From Stagnihabitans sp038323315 (GTDB lineage: Bacteria > Pseudomonadota > Alphaproteobacteria > Rhodobacterales > Rhodobacteraceae): a stretch of 10,519 nucleotides of DNA. The translations under genes were made by a program, and so were the position numbers. Each line of letters starts with the position of its first letter. The first letter of the stretch is position 1. The stretch is taken from NCBI GenBank assembly GCA_038323315.1, contig JBBQGU010000117.1:1-10519 (forward strand), given 5' to 3'. The notes beneath the pieces were generated by a model. The model did no database searches, was not told the origin of the DNA, and saw only the letters and a list, made by a program, of their open reading frames with translations. Below, piece after piece: positions 1-5,693 of the stretch.

Positions 1-1
1 C

Positions 2-997
2 AGTTGGCGCATCGCCTTGGCCCGCGCCGTGCGGGACAAGCTGCAAACCACTTTGGACTTTCGCAGTCTTGCCGTCGAACAGCGGTCCTTGGCCGAGATT
101 ATCGAACTTGCACCGCCCCGCGCCCTGATCGCCGTGCTGGATGGCCCGGGTGAGGGGTTGGGGATCATTGCACTCGACCCGCAAATCATGGCGGGCTTCA
201 TCGAGGCGCAGACGATCGGCAAGGTGAAATCGACCGAGATCGCGGCCCGCAAGACGACCCGCACCGATGCCGCCATGGTGGCAGGCGTGATCGACGCAGC
301 ACTGCAGGGGCTTGAACTGGCCTTGGCCGAGGAGGCCGACCTGATCTGGGCCGGCGGCTTTCGCTATGCCAGTTTTCTGGACGACCCCCGCCCGCTGGGT
401 TTGCTGATGGAGGATGTCCCCTACAAGGTCCTGCGCGCCGAGATCGACCTTGCCGGCGGTGCGCGCAAGGGCGAGGTGATGCTGGCCTTGCCGGCCGATG
501 GCCGTGGCGCTGTTGCTGTGCCCAAGGTCGACGATCCCTTTGCCCCCGAGCCGGCCCATACCTTCATGCACGCACTGGCCGACCGGGTGAACGGTGCGCA
601 GTGCCGGATCGAGGCGGTTCTCGCCCGCCTGACCCTGCCTCTGGCACAGGTGATGAACCTGACCGAGGGCATGGTTCTGGCCCTGCCAGATGCCGCCCTG
701 ACCCAGATCAGCCTCGAAGGCTTTGACGGCCGCCGCGTGGGCGAGGGCAAGCTGGGCCAGAACCGCGGCATGCGCGCCGTCCGGCTGACCCAGTCGGAAC
801 TACAGGGCGGCACATCGGTGATGGGCGGTCTGGCCGACCTCGGCAGCGCATTTGCGGCCGAGGGCTTCAATATGAGCGGCCCCGACCCAGGCGGCCCCGC
901 CTTCGACGGCCCGGACCTGAGCAGCATCGACTTGAGCGGCGGTTTTCCCGCGATGGACCTTGGCACCATGACGTTCCAGGCGACGGGTACGGATTGA
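2..997 (+). CDS. FliM/FliN-family flagellar motor switch protein, 5' end outside window
   Basis: The frame is open from the first bases, reading SWRIALARAVRDK before any ATG, so the gene is cut by the window edge. The TTG at 17 is only the first start-like codon inside the window. About 331 residues are visible. The C-terminal third, ending near LGQNRGMRAVRL, resembles a SpoA (surface presentation of antigens) domain, which in FliM/FliN packs into the cytoplasmic C-ring. The preceding region, with an ALIAVLDGPGEGLG stretch and a TRTDAAMV segment, fits the middle domain of the divergent FliM proteins of Rhodobacterales. After the SpoA domain comes a tail of about 65 residues rich in Gly, Asp, Pro and Ser, probably disordered. 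No other flagellar gene is in the window, so the operon must lie to the left. The family call is from memory of such proteins. A type III secretion SpoA protein is the alternative, but less likely. Confidence 0.75.
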   Translation, partial: SWRIALARAVRDKLQTTLDFRSLAVEQRSLAEIIELAPPRALIAVLDGPGEGLGIIALDPQIMAGFIEAQTIGKVKSTEIAARKTTRTDAAMVAGVIDAALQGLELALAEEADLIWAGGFRYASFLDDPRPLGLLMEDVPYKVLRAEIDLAGGARKGEVMLALPADGRGAVAVPKVDDPFAPEPAHTFMHALADRVNGAQCRIEAVLARLTLPLAQVMNLTEGMVLALPDAALTQISLEGFDGRRVGEGKLGQNRGMRAVRLTQSELQGGTSVMGGLADLGSAFAAEGFNMSGPDPGGPAFDGPDLSSIDLSGGFPAMDLGTMTFQATGTD

Positions 998-1048
998 CGC
1001 CTGCGCTTGACCGCCGCCTGCGCTTGACCGCCGCCTGCGCCCGACCGC
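998..1048. repeat. Three tandem 17-bp repeats directly after the flagellar gene
   Basis: Three consecutive 17-bp units (998-1014, 1015-1031, 1032-1048) begin CGCCTGCGC. The first two are identical and the third has one base changed (TTGACC becomes CCGACC). The array starts at the base after the stop codon. It is non-coding on the plus strand. Confidence 0.85.
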
Positions 1049-1052
1049 CGCT

Positions 1053-1134
1053 CTCATCATTCCCTCGCGGTCATTCTTCGTTCTGTACCGCGATGGGGGC
1101 CGTGCGCGAAGAATGACCATACGGGAATGATGAG
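1053..1134. repeat. Long imperfect palindrome, copy 1
   Basis: The arms 1053-1080 and 1107-1134 are inverted repeats. The outer 12 bp (CTCATCATTCCC) and the inner 12 bp (GGTCATTCTTCG) pair perfectly around a 4 x 4 mismatched bulge. A 26-nt loop separates the arms. The element lies between convergent genes, so it could end transcription from both sides or be an RNA-processing site. It has no U-tract, and its size and duplication also fit a REP/REPIN-like element. The function is inferred. Confidence 0.85.
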
Positions 1135-1174
1135 CAACGGGTCAGATCACATTCCCCGTCACCGTCCCGCAGCC

Positions 1175-1255
1175 CTCATCATTCCCTCGCGGTCATTCTT
1201 CGTTCTGCACCGCGATGGGGGCCGGAAGCGAAGAATGACCCCCGGGAATGATGAG
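1175..1255. repeat. Long imperfect palindrome, copy 2
   Basis: The left arm (1175-1202) is identical over 28 bases to that of copy 1. The right arm (1229-1255) differs only in the central bulge, where CCC replaces ATAC. The loop differs at the sixth base and over its last four bases. The flanks 1135-1174 and 1256-1298 are also similar, so the real unit is about 122 bp in tandem. The second unit runs over the stop codon of the DUF442 gene. Confidence 0.85.
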
Positions 1256-1283
1256 CGGCGGGTCGGATCCCACCGGCCCCCGG

Positions 1284-1709
1284 TCACTTTCCCGCCAAAG
1301 CCTCCAGCGTCGGCCGCAGATGATCCAGCCGGTAGCCGAACCTGGCCGGCGTTGCGATCAACGTGTCGACCGGCATCTTGCCCGCATTCATCATCGCCCA
1401 GATGACCGAACAGCGATTGCCCGAGGCGCAATAGGCGAATACCGGGCCCGTCGCCTCGGCGCAGGCCCGGGCTTGCACCGCGATGTTCAGGTCCGTGAAA
1501 CTGCCCGGCAACAGCGGGTTGATGACAAACACCAGCCCCAACGCCTCGGCGGTCCTCTGCACCTGGGCCCCCGCCAGATCGGCCGGGATCTCGCCATCTG
1601 GGCGGTTGTCGATCACTGTCGTGAAGCCCGCCGCCTTGATGGCGGCAAGGTCCGACACCTCGATCTGCGGCGAGACGGCATAGGCATCGGTCAGGGCGCG
1701 AATATCCAT
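1284..1709 (-). CDS. DUF442 (TIGR01244-type) rhodanese/phosphatase-like protein
   Basis: This 141-aa protein has two hallmarks of the family. One is an NRPDGE motif at residues 35-40. The other is an active-site loop at 94-99, Cys-Ala-Ser-Gly-Asn-Arg (C94, R99), where a nucleophilic Cys sits in a dual-specificity-phosphatase/rhodanese-like P-loop. The length is normal for a stand-alone DUF442 domain. ATG at 1709 is preceded by AGAGGA (1716-1721) at 6 nt. It follows the Blh-like hydrolase gene on the same strand by 66 bp, so the two are probably one operon. In Agrobacterium and Xylella the same two domains are fused in Blh, encoded with the BigR sulfide-response system. I infer a cytoplasmic role in persulfide or sulfide handling. 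Sulfurtransferase versus phosphatase activity cannot be decided from sequence. Confidence 0.85.
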   Translation of the reverse strand: MDIRALTDAYAVSPQIEVSDLAAIKAAGFTTVIDNRPDGEIPADLAGAQVQRTAEALGLVFVINPLLPGSFTDLNIAVQARACAEATGPVFAYCASGNRCSVIWAMMNAGKMPVDTLIATPARFGYRLDHLRPTLEALAGK

Positions 1710-1740
1710 TTGGGGTCCTCTTGGCTGATCACGCCACAGT

Positions 1741-1757
1741 CTGCCGCATCACGGCAG
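1741..1757. other. Intercistronic hairpin between blh-like and DUF442 genes
   Basis: CTGCCG-CATCA-CGGCAG is a perfect 6-bp GC-rich stem with a 5-nt loop, in the 66-bp gap of the two-gene operon. There is no T-tract, so it is more likely an mRNA-stability or partial-termination element than a full terminator. The role is inferred. Confidence 0.5.
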
Positions 1758-1775
1758 CCGCGGCAATTGGAAACA

Positions 1776-2633
1776 CTACATGCCGTTCACCGGCACCTTG
1801 AGATAGGAAATCCCATCCGCCTCGGCCTCTGGCATATGCCCAGCCCGCATGTTGACCTGCAGCGAGGGGATGATCAACCGCGGCATCGCCAGCGTTGCAT
1901 CCCGCGCCTCGCGCATGGCCACGAACCCGGCTTTGCCCAACCCAAGATGCGCGTTCAACGCCTTTTGCGCCGCCACCGTCGTCTCCCAGGCAAACGCCTC
2001 CCGCCCGGGTGCCTTGTAGTCGTGGCACACGAATATCCGCGTCGCATCCGGCAGCGCCAATATCCGCTGAATGCTGTCATACATCACCGCCGCCGACCCG
2101 CCCGGAAAGTCGCAGCGTGCTGTGCCATAATCCGGCATGAACAGCGTGTCGCCGACAAAGGCCGCATCGCCGATCACATAGGTCAGACAGGCCGGCGTAT
2201 GCCCCGGCGTGTGCATCACGATGCCCTGCATCTGCCCCACCGCAAACCCGTCGCCATCCTGAAACAGCCGGTCAAACTGTGACCCATCACGAGCGAAGGC
2301 CGTCCCCTCGTTAAACACCTTGCCGAAGGTCTGCTGCACCACCGTGATCTGCGCGCCAATCCCCAACTGCCCGCCCAACGTCTTCTGCAGATAGGGTGCC
2401 GCCGACAGATGATCGGCATGGACATGGGTTTCCAGAACCCAGTGCAGCCTCAACCCCTCGGCCCGGATATACGCCACCACCGCATCCACAGCCCGCGTAT
2501 CGGTCCGCCCCGACGCATAATCGAAATCCAGAACTGCATCGACCACCGCGCAGGCGGTCCCCGCCGGATCGCGCACCACATAGGTCACGGTATTGGTCGC
2601 CTCGTCAAAGAACGCCTGAACCATAGGTGTCAT
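1776..2633 (-). CDS. blh: Blh-like MBL-fold metallo-hydrolase (persulfide-dioxygenase-like)
   Basis: This 285-aa protein has the metallo-beta-lactamase HxHxDH motif at 70-75 (H70, H72, D74, H75). H145 (in HTPGH), D162 (in GDTLF) and H204 (in VCHDYKAPG) follow as the other metal ligands. The segments GIGAQITVVQ, FVGDTLFMPDYGTARCDFPGG and VNMRAGHMPEA match the hydrolase half of Blh and relatives of ETHE1 persulfide dioxygenase. These use non-haem iron to oxidise glutathione persulfide. ATG at 2633 was chosen because GGAGGAG (2640-2646) lies 6 nt upstream. The open frame continues to 3080 only as the antisense of the dksA-like gene. It leads an operon with the DUF442 gene. An FNR-type box lies 55 bp upstream. 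No BigR/SqrR regulator or YeeE transporter is nearby. The substrate is inferred from the family. Confidence 0.88.
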   Translation of the reverse strand: MTPMVQAFFDEATNTVTYVVRDPAGTACAVVDAVLDFDYASGRTDTRAVDAVVAYIRAEGLRLHWVLETHVHADHLSAAPYLQKTLGGQLGIGAQITVVQQTFGKVFNEGTAFARDGSQFDRLFQDGDGFAVGQMQGIVMHTPGHTPACLTYVIGDAAFVGDTLFMPDYGTARCDFPGGSAAVMYDSIQRILALPDATRIFVCHDYKAPGREAFAWETTVAAQKALNAHLGLGKAGFVAMREARDATLAMPRLIIPSLQVNMRAGHMPEAEADGISYLKVPVNGM

Positions 2634-2687
2634 GCTGATCTCCTCCACTGCAAATATGATCCTTCCCGCGAAATGCACAAGCCATAC

Positions 2688-2701
2688 TTGATCCGTATCA
2701 A
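2688..2701. promoter_or_regulatory. Perfect FNR-type binding site in divergent promoter region
   Basis: TTGATCCGTATCAA matches the FNR consensus TTGAT-N4-ATCAA at all ten defined positions. It sits in the 117-bp gap between the divergent blh-like (start 2633) and dksA-like (start 2751) genes. For the plus strand, TAAACT at 2724-2729 is a fair -10. It puts the start point near 2736 and the box centre at -41.5, the classical class II activator position. For the minus strand a weaker pair, TTGTGC and CATATT (2653-2658), puts the box near -48. The regulator could be FnrL or another CRP/FNR-family protein. Confidence 0.65.
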
Positions 2702-2723
2702 CGTGGACCCGCGCGCCCCCGTT

Positions 2724-2729
2724 TAAACT
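2724..2729 (+). promoter_or_regulatory. Putative -10 element of the dksA-like transcript
   Basis: TAAACT matches TATAAT at four of six positions. No good -35 is present at the usual distance, which fits an activator-dependent promoter using the FNR-type box at 2688-2701. The predicted start is near 2736, 15 nt before the ATG. Confidence 0.4.
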
Positions 2730-2750
2730 AACACCCGAATCGAGGGTACC

Positions 2751-3068
2751 ATGACATCCATAACCGCACGCCAATCCCAGTTGGAGCAGCGCCTTGCCGA
2801 TCTGACCACCCGCCTTGGCGGAATCAAGGCCGAATTGACCGACCTGGACACGCAGGATTGGGAGGAAATCGCCAAGGAACGCGAAGACGACGAAATGCTG
2901 GAACAACTTGGCAACGACAGCCAGACCGAGGTTCGCGCCATCAACGCCGCCCTGCAACGCATCGCCGACGGCACCTATGGCGTCTGCGTTCGCTGCGGCG
3001 CGCAGATTGAACCCGCCCGGCTGGACGTCTTGCCTTTCACCCCGTTTTGCAAGGATCACGCAATATGA
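2751..3068 (+). CDS. DksA/TraR-family zinc-finger protein (short)
   Basis: This 105-aa protein has an N-terminal coiled-coil-like region (about residues 7-75) and a C-terminal zinc finger at 79-103. The finger reads C79-x2-C82-x17-C100-x2-H103: the spacing is that of DksA, but the fourth ligand is His. Aligned back from the finger without gaps, the coiled-coil tip reads D36-W-E-E39-I-A41, the counterpart of DxxDxA in E. coli DksA, with Glu for the second Asp. DksA-family proteins enter the RNA polymerase secondary channel and tune promoters, often with ppGpp. The protein is shorter than E. coli DksA (151 aa) because the N-terminal part is missing. ATG at 2751 has GAGG (2742-2745) upstream. 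It is followed by a 55-aa gene in an ATGA overlap. An FNR-type box suggests oxygen-linked control. Confidence 0.88.
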   Translation: MTSITARQSQLEQRLADLTTRLGGIKAELTDLDTQDWEEIAKEREDDEMLEQLGNDSQTEVRAINAALQRIADGTYGVCVRCGAQIEPARLDVLPFTPFCKDHAI

Positions 3069-3232
3069 CCGACAAACCAAATCCCGACCCCGCCCCCTTG
3101 GTCACGCTGGTCACCGCCATCGTCGAAAAGGAAACGGCAACCATGGCGGCCCTGCAAGCTCTGCTGCAATTCCATCCCCCGCCACGGTTCGACGCGGAAA
3201 TCGAGGCTGACTTCGACAATCTTCCGGTCTGA
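3065..3232 (+). CDS. Small acidic protein of unknown function, coupled to dksA-like gene
   Basis: The ATG at 3065 overlaps the dksA-like stop codon (ATGA, 3065-3068), which implies translational coupling. I chose it over an in-frame upstream start at 3047 for that reason. The 55-aa product has a Pro-rich start (TDKPNPDPAP), a predicted helical middle (LVTLVTAIVEKETATMAALQALLQF), a PPP turn, and an acidic end (DAEIEADFDNLPV). It has no signal peptide or membrane segment. I do not recognise it. The context suggests it works with, or is co-regulated with, the DksA-like protein. Confidence 0.65.
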   Translation: MTDKPNPDPAPLVTLVTAIVEKETATMAALQALLQFHPPPRFDAEIEADFDNLPV

Positions 3233-3279
3233 CGTCCTATTTGATCTGCCATCCGATCCGCTAATTCTTGCCAAATCAT

Positions 3280-3323
3280 GCCGCACCCCCTTAACTGCCG
3301 GTCAGACAAGGTAGAGGTGCGGC
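3280..3323 (+). promoter_or_regulatory. Inverted repeat covering the ribosome-binding site of the FadB/FadJ-like gene
   Basis: GCCGCACC (3280-3287) and GGTGCGGC (3316-3323) are perfect 8-bp inverted repeats separated by 28 nt. The right arm ends at the base before the GTG start and contains part of the Shine-Dalgarno-like GAGG (3314-3317). If it folds in the mRNA, it could mask ribosome binding. No ligand-binding riboswitch fold is recognised. Confidence 0.5.
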
Positions 3324-5174
3324 GTGCAGGAACTGGTCAGGGTCGACCATGTGGGCGATGTGGCTATGCTGGTGCTGTCCCACCCGCCGGTCAATGCGCT
3401 GTCGTCCGATCTGCGGCAGGCGCTGTCTGACGCCCTGCAAGCCGCGTTCACCGACCCCCAGATCACCGCCGTGGTCCTGCGGGGCGAGGGCAAGGGCTTT
3501 TCCGCCGGTGCCGATATCGGCGAGTTCGGCAAACCCAATCCCGGTCTGCGTTTGGGCCAGTTGTGCCAACAGATCGAAAACGCCCCCAAGCCGGTGATTG
3601 CCGCCCTGCATGGCACCACTTTGGGTGGCGGCTTGGAACTGGCGCTTGCCGCCCATTACCGCATTGCCCATGTCGCGGCCAATCTGGGGCTGCCCGAGGT
3701 GACTCTGGGCCTGCTGCCCGGCGCTGGCGGCACGCAGCGCCTGCCACGTCTGGTGGGGGCAGGGGCGGCCCTGCGCCTGATGCTGACCGGCGTGCCGATC
3801 CGCGGGGCCGAAGCCTTGGCGCTGGGGCTGGTCGACCGCTTGGCAGAACAGGACCTGACCGAGGCTGCGGTCGCGATGGCGAACGAGGGTCTGACGATCC
3901 GCCGGTCCTGCGACATGCGCCGTGGTTTCAGGGATATGGCTGGCTATCAGGCCGCCATCACCGCCGCCCGCGTGGGGTTGTCGACCCTGCCGGCCCCCAC
4001 CCGCATCGTGGACTGTGTCGAGGCCGCCGCCCTTCTGCCCTTTGCCCAAGGTCTGCTGGCCGAACAGACAGCGTTTGCCGACCTTGTCGCCACCCCACAG
4101 GCCGCTGGCCTGCGTCACGCCTTCTTTACCGAACGCCGCGCCGCCGTGCCGCCGCAATCCGTCGCCGCCAAGGGGATCACGCCAATCGCCCGTCTGGCCC
4201 TGTGGGGCGGCGGCGACATGGCCGCCGATCTCGCATTTCAGGCGTTGTCCTCTGGGATGCACGTGATCTGGGGCGCCTCTGACCGCGCCGTTCTTGTGCA
4301 ATCCCTCGGGCGCACCGCCGCCCGGCAGGAACAAGCCGTCGCCTCGGGCCTGATCACCGAGGAGGTGCGCGACGAAGACTGGGCCCGCCTGACCACCGCC
4401 CTAGATCCGGCAACGCTTGTGGGACAGGACCTGGTGCTGACCACGCCCGACGCCGAAGCCCTGCCGATGATGGCGGGTCTGGGCATGGTGGCGGGTCTGG
4501 GTTCGGTCTCTGGTCTGGGTCCGGTCTCTGGTGTGGGTCCGGTCTCTGGTGTGGATGCAGACGCCGCTCTTGACGCCGTGGCAGGGCAGGGCGGCCCGGA
4601 TTGTGCCATCACCGTGCCCTATCAAACCGGCGGCCTTGCCGAACTGTCCCTGCGACCCCAAGCCGCGCCCGATGCCGTTGCGCGCCTGATGGCGCTGGCC
4701 CGTCGTCTGGGCTGGCGGTTGGTCTTTGCCGGTCCGGGCGGGCCTGTGGAACTGCACCTGCGGCAGGCGCTCGCCGCCGCCGCCGACCATCTGGTGGCGC
4801 AGGGCATGGATGCCGACGTGGTCGCTGCCGTTCAGGCGAATGGGCAGGCCAATCCGCAGGCGAACAGTGCAGCCGCCCGTCAGGCTGCCGAAATCATGTC
4901 CGTCACCCTTGCCGCCATGGCTGCCGAGGGCGCACGGATGGTGCAGGATGGCCGCGCCCGCCGCCCATTGGACGTCGACGCCGTGGCGCTGCTTGCAGGA
5001 CTTTTGCCACGCTGGATGGGCGGCCCGATGTTTCAGGCCGATCAACGCGGCCTGCTGGTCCTGCGCCAGAACCTGCGCGCCCACGCCACCTCGGACCCCA
5101 TATTCGCCCCGGTAACTCTGCTCGACGACCTGATCACCGAAGGCCAAACCTTCGCCAACCTGAACACCGGATAG
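3324..5174 (+). CDS. FadB/FadJ-type multifunctional protein with degenerate dehydrogenase half
   Basis: This 616-aa protein starts at GTG with GAGG upstream. Residues 1-190 form an enoyl-CoA hydratase/isomerase (crotonase) domain. The oxyanion-hole motif FSAGAD is at 59-64, GGGLELA includes the catalytic E105, and LPEVTLGLLPGAGGTQRL includes E125. From about 290 a 3-hydroxyacyl-CoA dehydrogenase half follows, with GGGDMA (295-300) in place of the usual GAGTMG nucleotide-binding motif. The HFFNP catalytic-His motif, its partner Glu and the GFVGNRM motif cannot be found where expected (about 428-480). The C-terminal domain is recognisable by RWMGGPMFQAD and the LLDDLITEG end. Residues 385-410 are a minisatellite-encoded GLGxVS repeat. 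The usual length is about 690-730 aa, so this one is short. The likely role is fatty acyl-CoA beta-oxidation, with hydratase activity plausible and dehydrogenase activity doubtful. Confidence 0.85.
   Translation: MQELVRVDHVGDVAMLVLSHPPVNALSSDLRQALSDALQAAFTDPQITAVVLRGEGKGFSAGADIGEFGKPNPGLRLGQLCQQIENAPKPVIAALHGTTLGGGLELALAAHYRIAHVAANLGLPEVTLGLLPGAGGTQRLPRLVGAGAALRLMLTGVPIRGAEALALGLVDRLAEQDLTEAAVAMANEGLTIRRSCDMRRGFRDMAGYQAAITAARVGLSTLPAPTRIVDCVEAAALLPFAQGLLAEQTAFADLVATPQAAGLRHAFFTERRAAVPPQSVAAKGITPIARLALWGGGDMAADLAFQALSSGMHVIWGASDRAVLVQSLGRTAARQEQAVASGLITEEVRDEDWARLTTALDPATLVGQDLVLTTPDAEALPMMAGLGMVAGLGSVSGLGPVSGVGPVSGVDADAALDAVAGQGGPDCAITVPYQTGGLAELSLRPQAAPDAVARLMALARRLGWRLVFAGPGGPVELHLRQALAAAADHLVAQGMDADVVAAVQANGQANPQANSAAARQAAEIMSVTLAAMAAEGARMVQDGRARRPLDVDAVALLAGLLPRWMGGPMFQADQRGLLVLRQNLRAHATSDPIFAPVTLLDDLITEGQTFANLNTG
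4476..4553 (+). repeat. In-frame 18-bp minisatellite inside the FadB/FadJ-like gene
   Basis: There are four 18-bp units (4476-4493, 4494-4511, 4512-4529, 4530-4547) and a 6-bp partial. The first unit is the most diverged and the last two differ by one base. They encode GLGMVA, GLGSVS, GLGPVS, GVGPVS and GV. The period is a multiple of three, so copy-number change keeps the frame. Confidence 0.9.
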
Positions 5175-5210
5175 AGCGCAGTCAACGCCGCTGCGGTCGC
5201 GCGCGAAAAG

Positions 5211-5239
5211 TTGAAATCCGCTTGATATAAACCTATAAC
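5211..5239 (+). promoter_or_regulatory. Strong sigma70-like promoter pointing into an antisense region
   Basis: TTGAAA (5211-5216), a 17-bp spacer and TATAAC (5234-5239) each match the sigma70 consensus at five of six positions. The predicted start is near 5246. No sense gene follows on the plus strand. A transcript would pass the palindrome CCACGCGTGG (5271-5280) and enter the antisense strand of the 71-aa membrane protein gene. Activity is inferred. Confidence 0.5.
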
Positions 5240-5296
5240 CCAATGATTAAAAACGATAATACCTACCCGGCCACGCGTGGGAGCCCCCCTCGATCC

Positions 5297-5512
5297 TCAC
5301 GCCAGAATAACCCCCGCCACGACCGCCATCAACCCCAGGCCCGCCACCGCCATCGCCCCCATATTCCAGACCAGCACCTTTTGCAGCCCGGCTTGCGTTG
5401 CCTTCTCATCCAACCCGGCCCGCCTCACCCGGACCGCCATCACGACGCACCAGCCCAGCATGACCAGACTGGCCACCGTGACCGCAGCGCCGCCCCAGAT
5501 CAGATAGTCCAT
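5297..5512 (-). CDS. Small two-helix membrane protein, unknown function
   Basis: This 71-aa protein has two hydrophobic segments, about residues 3-27 (LIWGGAAVTVASLVMLGWCVV) and 46-71 (VLVWNMGAMAVAGLGLMAVVAG). A charged loop (RVRRAGLDEKATQ) joins them. Both ends of the protein are therefore likely on the same side of the inner membrane. ATG at 5512 has AGGAG (5521-5525) 8 nt upstream. Similar short membrane proteins seem common in Rhodobacterales, from memory, but I know no function. It faces a strong plus-strand promoter at 5211-5239, which may produce antisense RNA. It has no operon partner in the window. Confidence 0.75.
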   Translation of the reverse strand: MDYLIWGGAAVTVASLVMLGWCVVMAVRVRRAGLDEKATQAGLQKVLVWNMGAMAVAGLGLMAVVAGVILA

Positions 5513-5553
5513 CCCACACCCTCCTGTTTTCCCCGCCCTAGCCTGTCACATTC

Positions 5554-5637
5554 ATTCTGACAAGACACAGGGGCATTCTGACAAGACACAGGGGTATTCT
5601 GACAAGACACAGGGGCATTCTGACAGGACACAGGGGT
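5554..5637. repeat. Four tandem 21-bp repeats
   Basis: Four contiguous units begin at 5554, 5575, 5596 and 5617. Each starts ATTCTGACA and ends CACAGGGG plus C or T. The fourth has one internal change (AAGACA becomes AGGACA). The array has no spacers, so it is not a CRISPR. It lies upstream of gapR and of the membrane protein gene start, so it may be a phased protein-binding array. Confidence 0.9.
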
Positions 5638-5645
5638 TGCACCCC
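5633..5645. other. Short hairpin of the GGGGTT-CACCCC type upstream of gapR
   Basis: GGGGT-TGC-ACCCC forms a 5-bp stem with a 3-nt loop, followed by CGACCCCCGCAAGGATA. The same theme recurs downstream of gapR at 5966-5986. I recall such GC-rich elements as frequent between genes in Rhodobacterales. The function is unknown. Confidence 0.45.
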
Positions 5646-5693
5646 CGACCCCCGCAAGGATAGGGAGAGTCAAACCCCAACCCCGAGGCCAAG

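Noticed and set aside
1053..1255. The palindromes as ends of an insertion sequence
   Set aside because: There is no transposase between them, and each palindrome is complete in itself; a REP-like or RNA hairpin element fits better.
1248..2282. Long plus-strand open frame of 344 aa
   Set aside because: It is Arg/His/Pro-rich antisense of the DUF442 and Blh-like genes, with no known motif.
2634..3080. N-terminal extension of the Blh-like protein to 434 aa
   Set aside because: It is antisense of the dksA-like gene, crosses the promoter gap, and the ATG at 2633 has a strong Shine-Dalgarno.
3291..4334. 347-aa minus-strand open frame
   Set aside because: Gly/Gln/His-rich antisense of the FadB/FadJ-like gene; no family resemblance.
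5554..5637. Possible CRISPR array
   Set aside because: The 21-bp units are contiguous with no spacers and no cas gene is present.
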